Source: Erinaceus europaeus (taxonomy: Eukaryota; Chordata; Mammalia; Eulipotyphla; Erinaceidae). Taken from it: a stretch of 64,000 nucleotides of DNA. Shown here piece after piece: positions 47,232 to 57,809 of this stretch. Made by a program: the position numbers and the translations under genes. Under the pieces are notes generated by a model. The model searched no databases, was not told the DNA's origin, and worked only from the letters and a program-made list of their open reading frames with translations. How positions within the stretch are numbered: the first letter of the stretch is position 1; every line of letters starts with the position of its first letter. Where the stretch lies: contig NC_080164.1 in assembly GCF_950295315.1 (NCBI RefSeq), forward strand, positions 10,363,665 to 10,427,664, in the 5' to 3' direction.

Positions 47232-47412
47232 GAACTTTATTTATTTTTATTTAATGGAGAGAGGAGGGGAAGACAGAGAGGGGGAGAGAAAGACAGACAC
47301 ACCTGCAGACTTGCCTCACAGATTCCTGCCAGGTGGGGAGCCGGGGGCTTGAACCGGGATCCTTACGCTTCGCACCATGTGCGCTTAACCCGCTGCACCA
47401 CTGCCTGACCCC
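47232..47412 (-). mobile_element. SINE-A, 3'-shortened
   Basis: Starts directly in the body (aatggagagaggaggggaag) and ends with the head complement ccgctgcaccactgcctgac. Confidence 0.9.
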
Positions 47413-47689
47413 CTGAACTTTTTTACATAGGGGAAATGTTCTCCAAGTTATGAACAACTAAGAGCATTAGGAATATAATCTGTTTCTAAACCAACAGTTG
47501 TCTGAACTGACAAATGGTATCCTGATTTATGATTTTATTAGAACACAGTCTCAAGCAGGATGGTGACTCCTGCCTTTTAGAACCTGACTACTTCATAGAC
47601 CAATCACTGAAATTCACTTTTAACTCATCACTCAGTTTTGGAGTTTACTTCAAATCTTTTACTTAATCCTTTTACTAAGTATTCATTTA

Positions 47690-47892
47690 AATTTTTATTA
47701 TTTTTTTAATTATCTCCATTTGTTTATTGTATAGACAACCAGAAATTGAGAGGGAAGGGGGAGATAGAGAGAGACAGACAGCTTCACCACTTGTGAAGCT
47801 TTCCCCCTGCAAGTGGGGATCTGGGGCTTGAACCTGGGTCCTTGTGCATTGTAACATGTGCGCTCAACCAGATGCGCCACCACCCACCCCCT
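47690..47892 (-). mobile_element. SINE-B
   Basis: Minus-strand copy ending in aaccagatgcgccaccaccc. Confidence 0.92.
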
Positions 47893-48194
47893 ACTTACTA
47901 AGTGTTCACAGAGGTGTTAAGTAATGTCAATACTTCACATTTACTTTTCATCTAGTTGTTTAAATCGATCAATCTAGTTATTAAAATACTGTCACTTTTG
48001 GATTGAAATATCATGCAGCCCTTAAAACCTCAGGGCATAAATAATTCTGATAATGATTATTTTCTTCCACGTCACATAAACTAGATTGATCATTTTTACA
48101 GAAAACAGTGACTTTGGCCCAGGGTAATTGTGAAAATACAGATATAAGTACAACAAGTTCCCTTTGTCTTCAAGGGCAGACACTTTTCAGATTG

Positions 48195-48315
48195 AGATTG
48201 GGGGTGGGGGAGGAGTAGACCGCATATGTGCTTGTGATTTGAACCATCTATGTGGTGTGCTTGTGATTTGAACCTGGGCTGTGCACTTGGCAAAAGCAAG
48301 CACCTTATCAAGTGA
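48195..48315 (-). mobile_element. SINE-E-like fragment with internal duplication
   Basis: gtgcttgtgatttgaacc occurs at 48228-48245 and again at 48258-48275, in a region that reads as the complement of a tRNA-like head. Confidence 0.4.
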
Positions 48316-48510
48316 GTAGATTTTAATTGGTGTTTTCCAAACAGATGGTGAGAACTGGGTCATCCAGCTATACTACTTATTTCACCAAAGGCAATGATCT
48401 GTGCAGGATTTCAGATGAAATGAAATACACAAAGGAGAGGTTTCGCAAAAGGAGAATATTAAGTTATAGACATCACAAATAATAAAAGCAAAAGGCATCA
48501 GCGTGTGAAG

Positions 48511-48675
48511 TGGGGCTGAGGAACAGCTCAGTAGAGTAGTGCACTGCCTTGCAATGTGAACAACCCAGGTTTGAGCCCAGTACCACTGCAGTGAAGGATG
48601 TTTCACTGCTGCTCTCTCTCCCTCTCCCTCTGCCTCCTCTGTCTCTGTGTAAAAAAAAAAAAAAAAAAAAAAGAG
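48511..48675 (+). mobile_element. SINE-E
   Basis: gtggggctgaggaacagctc, ggtttgagcccagtacc (B-box), gctgctctctctccctct and a 26-base poly-A tail. Confidence 0.75.
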
Positions 48676-49204
48676 TGTGAGGTGCTATTTTGAACATCGC
48701 TACAAGTTCTGTGGCTGTTTGTGGCTATAAAGAGAGGGAAGGGAAGATTAGGAAGACTGAGAGTAGATCAGGTGGGTCGGTCATTGAGCGTCACTGAGGA
48801 GTCTGGAGTCCATGTGTGGGCAGTGAGAAGGCGTCCAGGGGTCATGGTGGGTGAGGACACCACCACATCTGTGTGAGAAGATGCCAACTGTAATCCTACT
48901 GTCCTAGCCTTGCTTGCTGCTCTCAAGACTTCACAGTTTGCTTGTCTCTTCTGCATTAACCCTGTGACTTACTGGTCTACTTCTCATTTACTTAGCAACT
49001 TGCTTATTTATTTCCACCGACTGTAAGTCGAGATTCAGCTGATGGACTGTTCCCTGCCCTAGACTCACCCAGCCATTCCATTTTCCTCTGTGTTCCTCTG
49101 TCAGTCATATCCCTGGCCAGAGAGAGAGAGAGAAACCTCTATTGGGTTTTCCCTCTTCCTTGGGGTTTGAGGACTGGAATAGAAGTAATTTATCATTTCT
49201 TTGC

Positions 49205-49382
49205 TAAATATATTTTAAGATTTATTTTAATGAAAGAGATATATAGATAAAGATACAGAGTGAGAGAGAATATAGCACTGTTCAGCTCTAGTTTCTGGTG
49301 ATGCTGGAGACTGAACCTGGGACCTCAGAGTCTCGGGCATCAAAATCATTCGTAGAACTGTTACACTGTCTCCACAGTCCTG
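49205..49382 (-). mobile_element. SINE-C
   Basis: agattgtt-type tail complement, agcactgttcagctctagtt, gactgaacctgggacctcag and ctgttacactgtctccacag. Confidence 0.8.
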
Positions 49383-49625
49383 CTTCTTTGAATAATCATG
49401 ACCCAAATTCATCATCAATTGTGTGATTGCCTAACCTGTTTTTTTTTTTTAGGTAATGTTTTATCAGCTGAAACTAAACCACCATGGCTTCTAGCTTTTC
49501 TGCTTCACTTTTCTGAACAAATAACTTGAAACTGGATAATGAATCTGCCATCAAGTACGCTGACTCTATGGTGGGTAAATCAAAGCCAGAAAGTCTTCCT
49601 TTCTGGAACTGCCCCCTTCTGACAT

Positions 49626-49825
49626 NNNNNNNNNNNNNNNNNNNNNNNNNNNNNNNNNNNNNNNNNNNNNNNNNNNNNNNNNNNNNNNNNNNNNNNNNNN
49701 NNNNNNNNNNNNNNNNNNNNNNNNNNNNNNNNNNNNNNNNNNNNNNNNNNNNNNNNNNNNNNNNNNNNNNNNNNNNNNNNNNNNNNNNNNNNNNNNNNNN
49801 NNNNNNNNNNNNNNNNNNNNNNNNN
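49626..49825. other. Assembly gap (200 N)
   Basis: Exactly 200 N. The size is probably a placeholder, so distances across it are unreliable. Confidence 1.
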
Positions 49826-50360
49826 TCTTACATAACTGAGTATAACCTTCTGGGAATGTTTCCTATCTCCTACTTAAATGTTCTATGCCTCAGCAATGTT
49901 CTGTAGTTTCCTTCATTATGAGGAGATAATAACCAACACTTTCAGTGCTCTAAATTCTCACAGGTCTTGTAATCTTGTAATATTGAAGTCCTTTCTACTT
50001 CATGAACTCCATTCAGGCCCAAAGGAAGTAGTGCTATCGTTATTTCCAATTTAGAGCTGAGGTTAGAGTGGAGAACACAATTGCACACTACCTTGTGGGC
50101 AGCAGAGAACACCTGACATTCCTTGTCAGGAATCTTTGAAAGGTTTACACAGGATATTAAGGTTCCGAGTCAAAGCTTTAGGCACATTGGTCTGCATTAA
50201 GAGAATAGTTAGTGAAATGTTATTATCCATCTTTGTGGCAAGAAAATCTGGCAGCTTAGATAAAAACAGACAATAATTTCTTACAAAAACACAAATTGCC
50301 AAAGCCCACCCAAGAAACTAACACAGTCCTAAACCAATGAAAGAAATGGAAACGTATGTT
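49826..50360. other. No recognised element
   Basis: Nothing recognised beyond short AT-rich sequence. Confidence 0.4.
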
Positions 50361-50371
50361 AACAGCTTCCC

Positions 50372-50530
50372 ACGGGGCTGGCAAAATAATTCACCTGAGA
50401 GGGTGCCTGCATTGCCATGTGTGTGATCCAGACTTCAGCATGGCTGCCAAGGCACTGGAGGAGACTCTGGCGCTGTTCTCTCTCTCTCTCTCTATTAGCC
50501 AGGAGTGGTGAAGCCCCCCAAAAGCAACAG
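50372..50530 (+). mobile_element. SINE-E-like element
   Basis: ggggctggcaaaataattca, a body with gtgtgtgatccagacttcag, a CT repeat (50477-50492) and a CAACAG-rich end. Confidence 0.55.
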
Positions 50531-50624
50531 CAACAGCAACAAAACCTCTCAAAAAGAAAAGCCCAGACCCACTGGTGACTTTTACCAAACATATAAGGAA
50601 TAAATATCACTATACAAAGTCTTC

Positions 50625-50940
50625 CAGAAAAAAAAAAATAATAATAGAGGAAGAACTTTCCAACTTAGTTTATGAGGCCAGCAAAACTTTCATATCAAGC
50701 CAGAACCATTATTCAGGCATCCCTTGTGAACACAGATGGAAAAGAATCTAAAGAAAATTATTAGCAAATATTACCCATCGAGATATTAATAGAGTGATAA
50801 ACCATGGCCAAATGAGTTGATTATGACACTGTAGGTTGGTCTAATATTTGAAAGTCATTACTAAGCATATTAACAAAAGAAAAAGAGAAGATATGACCCT
50901 CTTAATAGATGCAGAAGAAAACGGGAGAACTTCTCCTACT
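50625..50940 (+). mobile_element. Old L1 ORF2 fragment
   Basis: ttatgaggccagcaaaactt and accctcttaatagatgcaga are reverse-transcriptase-domain landmarks of L1. Heavily decayed. Confidence 0.75.
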
Positions 50941-50989
50941 GGGCATTGTTAAGCACTTAGCAATGTAGTCAGTCGCATTGTTACGAATG

Positions 50990-51751
50990 TGCTGCACGCT
51001 CCTGGTAACTGCGTGGTGCCCAGTGACTCAGAGCTGCCGTAGCTGGAAGCCACATACAGCCGCACTGCAAAGACCAAAGACATCTTTGGGATGTCTATCT
51101 ATGGATAGTAAAAAGAAGTTCATTTAGAAACCCCGGGTGGAGCTCTGGTGGAATAGCTACCTGGGAACCGAGCACCATCAATGTAACCGCAACTACAATG
51201 AAATGGCACAGCGAACTTTATCAGAGCACAAGTGAGATCACTGGGGGAGAAGCACATCGCGGTCCGGAGGTGGGTGGCTGGTGTAATCTGTGGGCGGAGG
51301 AGAGGTGCAGGAAGGCTGTCTCAGGCAGACAGTGGGCACAGGAGCCGCCAGTGGCATGTTGGCAAACAGCAGAGACCTCAGACTCTAGAACCCGGCCCTC
51401 TCCACTAATGGCTAAATGACAAGAGAAGACGAGAGCAGCGGAGAACTGAGCAGGCTGACAGGACGCAGCCTTTGCTTGATGTGCATTTGGATGGCACACT
51501 GCAACCCGCCGACCCGGCCTTGGCAAGCCATGGCCTGTTCTCCACAAACAGCGCTTGGTGGCTATCACAGTCAGTGCAGCAAATGAACTAGCCTTGGCAA
51601 GCCACAGTCTACTCCCGGCAGGCAGTACCCAGTGGCTTCAGAGATGGCAGGACAGACAACGGTTTCTGTTTTTGGACTCCTCTTTGGGCAGATTCCCACA
51701 CTCGACTTAGCTGGCCAGCCGCTCCCTGCTCCCTGCGAGAGCAAGAGGTGT
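50990..51751. other. Sequence left of the LTR element
   Basis: Contains an imperfect tandem repeat: gccttggcaagcca occurs at 51520-51533 and again at about 51591-51604, each followed by a similar 60-base stretch. No coding match. Confidence 0.4.
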
Positions 51752-52238
51752 TGTTAAAATTCGGAGGCTCTGGCCGGGCCGGCTAGCTTCACGGTGGTGA
51801 ACAGAGACGCGGAGACAACGGCTGGGCAGGGCAGCTGTATTTCTTTATTCAGGAACAACGATTCACAAACTAAGACAAACTAATCACCAAACAGAACTCT
51901 GCTGTCTCTTTGCGGCGGCGCAAGCACTCTCTCTTTTACTCTGGAACTCAGGAACCCTGTCACTCTGGCACTCTCTCTTACTCTGTTACCCTGAAATTCT
52001 CGAACTCAGGAACTCAAGAACTCTCGGACTCAGGAACCCTCTCTTACTCTCGAACTCTCGCACTCTCAAACTCCGGAACTCAGGAACTCTGTCACTGGGG
52101 AACTCAGGAACTCTCGGACTCTGGAACCCTCTCCCAGGGTCCCTTGGGGCGGGGCAAAGCAGGCCCGCGAAATTAACAGGACTCATCCAATTCTCTTGGA
52201 GGGGAAGGGCTAGAACAAGCCAATGTAAAGCATACGAC
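51752..52238 (-). mobile_element. Complete LTR in inverted orientation
   Basis: The minus-strand reading ends with ttttaaca (51752 begins tgttaaaa) and begins at about 52238 with gtcgtatgctttacattgg, as in the 3' LTR at 54173, but its terminal T is replaced. The polyadenylation signal complement is at 51844-51849. The 226 bases nearest its 3' end look identical to 54469-54694. U3 contains variable gagttcctgagttc-type repeats. No internal sequence lies on its U3 side; instead another LTR follows directly. Confidence 0.9.
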
Positions 52239-52466
52239 GAGAGAGTGCCAGAGTGACAGGGTTCCTGAGTTCCAGAGTAAAAGAGAGAGTGCTTGCGCCG
52301 CCGCAAAGAGACAGCAGAGTTCTGTTTGGTGATTAGTTTGTCATAGTTTATGAATAGTTCCTCCTGAATAAAGAAATACAGCCTCCCTGCCCAGCCGTTG
52401 TCTCCGCGTCTCTGTTACCCGCCGTGAAGCCAGCCCACCCGACCAGAGCCTTCCGAAATTTTAACA
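52239..52466 (+). mobile_element. 5' LTR of the element, lacking most of U3
   Basis: Homologous to the last 226 bases of the 3' LTR. About 296 bases of U3 are missing and the inverted LTR abuts instead. AATAAA is at 52367-52372, the end ttttaaca at 52459-52466. The first ~100 bases match the other LTRs exactly, but the last ~128 show about 14 substitutions and 2 indels. Confidence 0.9.
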
Positions 52467-52471
52467 ACAAA

Positions 52472-52489
52472 TGGCGCCCACGTGGACCT
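52472..52489 (+). promoter_or_regulatory. Primer binding site, tRNA-Lys type
   Basis: tggcgcccacgtggacct begins 5 bases after the LTR end. It matches the 3' end of tRNA-Lys(1,2) as used by betaretrovirus-like elements, apart from one missing A and a diverged right end. Confidence 0.8.
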
Positions 52490-52539
52490 GACCTGCGCAT
52501 CTCTCAGATAAGTAAAGACAATTTGGCTACCTATGCACG

Positions 52540-53436
52540 ATGGCCTTCTCTTCTGCTTGTGAAGAGATCTCCAAAGGCCTCTGCTCTTTCTTCACGAGAC
52601 TGTTTTGCTGTTTCTGGAACATTTATCTCTGGACCACTCTGTGGTTTCCACTCGCTCGGGCGAACTCAGAACAGCCAGCGGGAAGAGCCAGCGGGCGGGA
52701 GGCGAGGCGCGGAGCTGCTGTTTCCACCTGGTCAAACAGCCAGCCAGCCGGCTGCGCCCAGACAACCCCGCGCACCGCGCCCGCAGCCCCGCAGCCCCGC
52801 AGCCTGCAGGAGGCCTACGCCACCATGCAAGAGCCCAATGCCAGCACGCTAGAGCCCGATGCCAACATGCTGGAGCCCGATGCCAACATGCTGGAGCCCG
52901 ATGCCAACATGCTGGAGCCCGATGCCAGCACGCTAGAGCCCGATGCCAACATGCTGGAGCCCGATGCCAACATGCTGGAGCCCGATGCCAACATGCTGGA
53001 GCCCGATGCCAACATGCTGGAGCCTGAGGCCAGCCCACAGGAGCCGGCTCTCCACCGCGTGGTGCAGGGCACTGGACGCGTGATCCCTCCACGCTGCTCG
53101 GCCACTGCGAACAGGGCAGCAGACATGGCAGGGCCATGGGGCAGGGCCGCGGCGTTCTATCATGGCCGCCACCCCTGGGCACCTAGGCTCACGCCTTCTA
53201 CAAAGATGGCCTGCCTGCCCTCTTTCTATGAATTCTGGAACCATCCCGGGCCTCCCGGACCCCCGGGCTCCCTGCCGAAACTGGGCACACGAGATCTACA
53301 GCCGCCGGTCCGGTCTGAAGGCAGACAAGCTGGAGTACGCAGAGATTTGTGCAGAGATCGCAACATGCAATTCCTAGAAGTGGAGCTGCACGGGAAGCCA
53401 CCTCCGGATGGTGAACCCCCCCCCCCCAACAACTAA
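52540..53436 (+). CDS. Hypothetical 298-residue frame with 7-residue repeats
   Basis: The ATG is the first after the primer binding site (51 bases on). Residues 1-45 contain a hydrophobic cluster with cysteines (FFTRLFCCFWNIYLWTTLWF). Residues 60-95 are rich in Arg, Ala and Pro. About residues 97-166 are ten 7-residue units of the type EPDANML; the C-terminal part is Pro-rich (PGPPGPPGS, PPPDGEPPPP). I recognise no family, and it does not look like a normal gag product. The array keeps other frames open on both strands, so openness alone is weak evidence. Either a degenerate gag remnant, an acquired sequence or a chance frame is possible. Confidence 0.3.
   Translation: MAFSSACEEISKGLCSFFTRLFCCFWNIYLWTTLWFPLARANSEQPAGRASGREARRGAAVSTWSNSQPAGCAQTTPRTAPAAPQPRSLQEAYATMQEPNASTLEPDANMLEPDANMLEPDANMLEPDASTLEPDANMLEPDANMLEPDANMLEPDANMLEPEASPQEPALHRVVQGTGRVIPPRCSATANRAADMAGPWGRAAAFYHGRHPWAPRLTPSTKMACLPSFYEFWNHPGPPGPPGSLPKLGTRDLQPPVRSEGRQAGVRRDLCRDRNMQFLEVELHGKPPPDGEPPPPNN
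52829..53038. repeat. 21-bp tandem repeat, 10 units
   Basis: Unit gagcccgatgccaacatgct plus g. Units 1 and 5 carry cagcacgcta instead of caacatgctg, so a block of four units was probably duplicated. The last unit has diverged. Confidence 0.95.
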
Positions 53437-53692
53437 GACAGTACAGATTTAAATTCGTGTTTAAAATGACATGTCTTTGTAACAAAGGTTTCTCTCCTTG
53501 TGTATTAATGACCATGTTTATGTGTATGTTTAAAGTTTGGTAAACAGTAGCTTTAAGGCTAAATTCTTACTAGTCAAAGTTAAATGAAAAAGGTTTTCAA
53601 TGTAATTCTCATAAAGATAAAAATTAACTTAGATTTAAAGTCTGAGGTAAAAATTAGTTAACAATCAATATATTTTAACTAAGTTGGTCTAA

Positions 53693-53930
53693 ACAAAAGG
53701 TTAAATAGACTTGTTGATATGTAAAACACTACCTTCTCTATTAGAAATGGTAGATGGCACAATGGCTATGCTAATTATTCTCATGCCTGAGGTTTCCTCT
53801 CAGGCCCACACCTAGGGTGTGTCTCCATCTTGAATGGGTGTAACAAAAGGTTAAAAGACGTTGTTGATATGTAAAAGTCTCAAATTCCTTCTCTATTAGA
53901 AACGTTGGATCGTGCAGTAGATATGCTAAT
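53693..53930. repeat. Two direct repeats of ~85 bp in the LTR-element interior
   Basis: acaaaaggttaaa, cttgttgatatgtaaaa-like, ccttctctattagaaa and atgctaat recur in the same order at 53693-53775 and 53843-53930. Confidence 0.85.
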
Positions 53931-54153
53931 AACAAGTTTTGTTTCATAGTAAGTAAGTTGCAGCCAGCTGCCTGTGGGACCCTAGGCCGTTCCCCGCCCC
54001 CATGCAATTGCCCGTTGAGGCAAGTAGCCCCCCCGAGGCAAGAAATGGTTTTTTTTCAGATATGGCCCCCTCAGGCCTTCCCTTGGCAACATGCTGGTTT
54101 TTGTTATATATGTTTCTGTTCACCCCACACCCTTGATACTATAGTCATTTAGT

Positions 54154-54172
54154 TAAAAAGAAAAGGGGGAAT
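54154..54172 (+). promoter_or_regulatory. Polypurine tract
   Basis: aaaaagaaaagggggaa lies directly before the 3' LTR, the expected position of the plus-strand primer. Confidence 0.85.
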
Positions 54173-54694
54173 TGTCGTATGCTTTACATTGGTTTGTTCT
54201 AGCCCCCCCCCCCCAAGAGAATTGGATCAGTCCTGTTAATTTCACGGGCCTGCTTGGCCCCGCCTGAAGGAACCCCAGGAGAGGGTTCCTGAGTTGGAGA
54301 GTGCCAGAGTTCCTGAGTTCCTGAGTTCGAGAGTTTCAGGGTTACAGAGTAAGAGAGAGTTCCAGTGTGCCAGAGTTTCAGAGGGCTCTCAAGTACGAGA
54401 GTTTCAGAGTTCCAGAGTTGGAGAGTTCCTGAGTTCCTGAGTTCGAGAGTTTCAGGGTAACAGAGTAAGAGAGAGTGCCAGAGTGACAGGGTTCCTGAGT
54501 TCCAGAGTAAAAGAGAGAGTGCTTGCGCCGCCGCAAAGAGACAGCAGAGTTCTGTTTGGTGATTAGTTTGTCTTAGTTTGTGAATCGTTGTTCCTGAATA
54601 AAGAAATACAGCTGCCCTGCCCAGCCGTTGTCTCCGCGTCTCTGTTCACCACCGTGAAGCTAGCCGGCCCGGCCAGAGCCTCCGAATTTTAACA
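54173..54694 (+). mobile_element. Complete 3' LTR
   Basis: Runs from tgtcgtatgctttacattgg to ttttaaca (522 bp) with AATAAA at 54597-54602. U3 holds a nearly exact internal duplication of gttcctgagttcctgagttc..gtaagagagag (about 54310-54355 and 54425-54475). The base runs next to both outer LTR ends (aggtgt at 51746-51751, acaaag at 54695-54700) do not match, so there is no target-site duplication across the whole unit. Confidence 0.92.
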
Positions 54695-54729
54695 ACAAAG
54701 AGGACTTGGCGAGCATCACCGTCAGTAGG

Positions 54730-55105
54730 TTCTGCTTCATATTCCAGCGTGGTCCTATACCACACGGACACTTCACACCCCCAAAATTTGTCTCCGTTCT
54801 CCAACAATTCAAAACAAAGCAACCCACTCCAGAGCCCTCCCTCACAAGGAAAGATAGAAATAGGCTGTGGAGATGGATCCTTTTGCCAACATCCATGTCC
54901 AGCGGAGAAGCAATTACAGAAGCCAGAACTCCTACCCCATAAAGATCTTTGGTCCTTACTCGCAGAGGGATAAAGAATAGGGAAGCTTCGAATGGAGGGG
55001 ATGGGACATGCGACTCTGGTGGTGGGAACTGTGTAGAATTATACCCCTGTACCCCCCATTATCTTACAGTCTTGTTAGTCATTATTAAATCACTAATACA
55101 AATTT
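54730..55105 (+). mobile_element. Diverged copy of the 15685-16060 retroposon family
   Basis: ccatgtccagcggagaagca, agagggataaagaataggga, ctggtggtgggaactgtgta and an AATAAATTAAC end are shared. Confidence 0.7.
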
Positions 55106-55199
55106 TGAAAAATAATAAATTAACAAAAACGGAGAAACCCACCATTATAATCACAATGTCACCCACTGCACAATGATAGAACTCATACTAAATGCACAA

Positions 55200-55540
55200 A
55201 GAGGAAAGGTTATTAGCAGTCCTCCTAACAGGAGGGAAACTGCAACAGAAAAGTGAACTCTTAGCACAAATCCAAAAACAATCTCAATGCAAACCAGTGC
55301 ACCCTCTATGGAACACAGTACAGACAGTCCTTAATCAAATAAAAAAGGAAATGCCTGTGATCCAATAATACCAGTCCTAAGCGTTTATCCAAAGGACACG
55401 AAAAGACTAGTCTGAAGGGACATTTGCATCACGTGCACCCCTGTGTTCACGGCTGCATTATTCACAATAGCCCAGGAGTGGAAGGAACCTAAATGCTCAC
55501 CAACAGGTGATTGGCTAAGGGAGTGTGGGGTACAGACCGG
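55200..55540 (+). mobile_element. L1 ORF2 3' part, old
   Basis: gtgcaccctctatggaacac, tgatccaataataccagtcc, ttcacggctgcattattcac and caggagtggaaggaacctaa follow L1 ORF2-end order. Confidence 0.8.
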
Positions 55541-56091
55541 TGGGTAAGCAGAGACCAAGCTCCTAGTCACTGTCTGCCTTCTGCTGTCCAGAGGGCGAGG
55601 CCCACCCAGCACTGCTCCCATCCCAGATGACAGAACCAGTCAAAGAGCTGCTGGAAATTCTTGTCCCCACTAAGCCTCTCCCTTTCACTTTCTCATTTTC
55701 TTGTCATTGGTTTCTAGATTTTTCTGGGGGTGTGTATCATCTGGTCAATAGTATCCTCCTCAAAAGCATACACGGAGGGTAATGGAAACCAAGCAACTTC
55801 CTGCAAAGTGAAGGGAGGTGTGGGGACTTCCTGCCAAGAGGCCAGCTCCTCTGCCACCTCTTCCCTGCCACACAGTGGGGAGGGAGGGCTATTTTATGGC
55901 TCCTTTATCAGAATGACAAGGAGATCATGTAAATGGTGGGGCTCCTATGTGTGTGCCTCCTGATTTGTCTTGGTTGAAAATATTTCCGTTGATAATGTTT
56001 TAGGTATTTATTGTCAAATCCTATAGTCTGTTGGCCAAATCCTGAAGATGGATTAAATGTGTTTGTTTTTGTAAATAAAACTTTAATGGAA

Positions 56092-56110
56092 CACACACAC
56101 ACACACACAC
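56092..56110. repeat. (AC)n microsatellite
   Basis: Short AC run at the right end of a non-L1 insert (55541-56110). Confidence 0.9.
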
Positions 56111-56114
56111 AGAT

Positions 56115-56290
56115 AAGTTTTAGGGTATATATTCAATGGAATACTACTTTACAGTTTAAAAAGGCAATAATGTATCCTTCAGAACAAAATGAATAAAACT
56201 GGAGGTATCATCTTTAGTGAAATTAGTAAAGAGATGAAAAACAATGACAAAATGGTTTTGCTCATATGTGGAATATAGACAAACAAAGAA
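56115..56290 (+). mobile_element. L1 ORF2 end, continuation of 55200-55540
   Basis: atattcaatggaatactact, ccttcagaacaaaatgaata and tcatatgtggaatatagaca resume exactly where 55540 stopped, so 55541-56110 is probably an insertion in this L1. Its right end gtaaataaaactttaatgga resembles the end of a widespread DNA or LTR repeat that I cannot name. Confidence 0.75.
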
Positions 56291-56299
56291 ACTAGAAAA

Positions 56300-57352
56300 A
56301 GTATGAGGCCCAAAAGCCAGAGGGAAACAGGAGGGAAACAATAAAAGTCAGAACAGAAAAAAGAAATAGAAGCCAAAGGGATAATACTCCCCCATCCCCC
56401 CAAAAAAATCAACAAAACTAAGATTGAAAAGATAAATAAAATTGATAAACCACTGGCAAGGCTTACCAAGGAAAAGAGCGACAGCTTTAGTAAAAATAGC
56501 CAGAAAGGAAAGTGGTGAAATTACAGTGGATGAGGCAGACATACAAAGAACAGGAAGAGGATATTCTGCAAAGAATCTGGACAACCTATATCAAATAGAC
56601 ATACTCTCTGAATAATGCTACTAGTCAAGATTAATTTAAGAGGAAGTAGATAGCAGAACAGGCCAACTACTAGGGCAGGAGTTGAAGTAGTAAACAAAAT
56701 TATTTCTAAAAATAAAAACTCAGATGCGAATGGATTTGCCAATGAATTCTACAAGACTTGCAAAGAACTAACATCCATTCTACTTAAACTCTTCCAAAAA
56801 CTGACACTGGGGGAACACCCCAAATACACTCTATCAGACCAGTATCACTCTGATCCCCAAAGCAGGAAAGGACTCTGTCAAAAAAGGAAAAAGATAGAAT
56901 AATATTCCTGATGAGCACGGGCACAAATATTCTCAATAAAATCTTGGCAAACCAAATCCAACAAGATATGAAGAAAAGTATCTATCAGACGGGCCAAGTG
57001 AGATTCTTCCCAGGAATGCAGGGATGATTCAATATACTCAAAACAATCAAATCAATAAATGGAAAGATAAAATTCACAAGATTATATCAACAGTTGCTAG
57101 AAAAAAAATGACAAGTTTCAACACACTATTATGATAAAGACTTAAGAAAACAGGGGGAAAAAAAGAAGTATTTCTCAAGATCACAAAAGCCTTATGTGGT
57201 AACATATCAGACTCAACTGGGAAGCAGCCAACATGATATTCAACAGGGAAGCACTGAAAGACTTTCCCATAATATCTAACTAGACAAGGCTTTCCACTCA
57301 CCACTACTATTCAATATATAGTTCTGGAAGTTCTTGCCAGAGCAATCAATAC
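56300..57352 (+). mobile_element. L1 ORF2 (RT domain), old, 5'-truncated
   Basis: aaaccactggcaaggcttac, gcgaatggatttgccaatga, aaatattctcaataaaatct and ctattcaatatatagttctg are RT-domain landmarks in order, with many stops. Its right border is an abrupt change to tactcctggagggataaag. Confidence 0.85.
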
Positions 57353-57790
57353 TCCTGGAGGGATAAAGAATAGGGAATCTGGGGGCCGGGCGGTAGCTCA
57401 GCAGGTTAAGAGCACATGGTGCAAAGTGCAAGGACCAGCATAAGGATCCAGGTTCAAGTCCCCAGCTCCTCACCTGCAAGAGGGTCACTTCACAAGTGGT
57501 GAAGCAGGTCTGCAGGTGTCTGTCTTTCTCTCCCCCTCTCTGTCTTCCCTTCCTCTTTCTATTTCTCTCTGTCCTGTCCAACAACAACAACAGCAATAAT
57601 AACAATAATGATAAAAAACAAAGCCAAAAAAGGGGAAAATAAATAAGAATAAAAAAAAAGAATAGGGAAGCTATAAGGGGAGGAGATGGGATATGGTGTT
57701 CTAGTTGTGGGAACTGTGTGGAGTTGTGCCCCTCTTATCCTATGGTTTTTGACATTGTTTCCTTTTTATAAATAAAAATAAAGGAAAAAA
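57353..57790 (+). mobile_element. Retroposon 3' end (15685 family), split by a SINE-A
   Basis: tactcctggagggataaag begins where L1 ORF2 sequence stops; after the SINE it continues through ttctagttgtgggaactgtg and tttcctttttataaataaaa. Confidence 0.8.
57377..57656 (+). mobile_element. SINE-A with target-site duplication
   Basis: Flanked by aaagaatagggaa at 57365-57376 and 57657-57669. Head gggggccgggcggtagctca. Confidence 0.95.
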
Positions 57791-57809
57791 AAAGAAAAGG
57801 TTATTAAAA

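Larger units (their letters stand above)
52467..54172 (+). mobile_element. Short interior of a non-autonomous LTR element
   Basis: Only about 1.7 kb lies between the LTRs. I recognise no gag, protease, polymerase or envelope motif. The left half is GC-rich with one open frame (52540-53436), the right half AT-rich and non-coding, with a direct repeat of about 85 bp (53693-53775 and 53843-53930). The element would need proteins from a related intact element. Confidence 0.75.
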
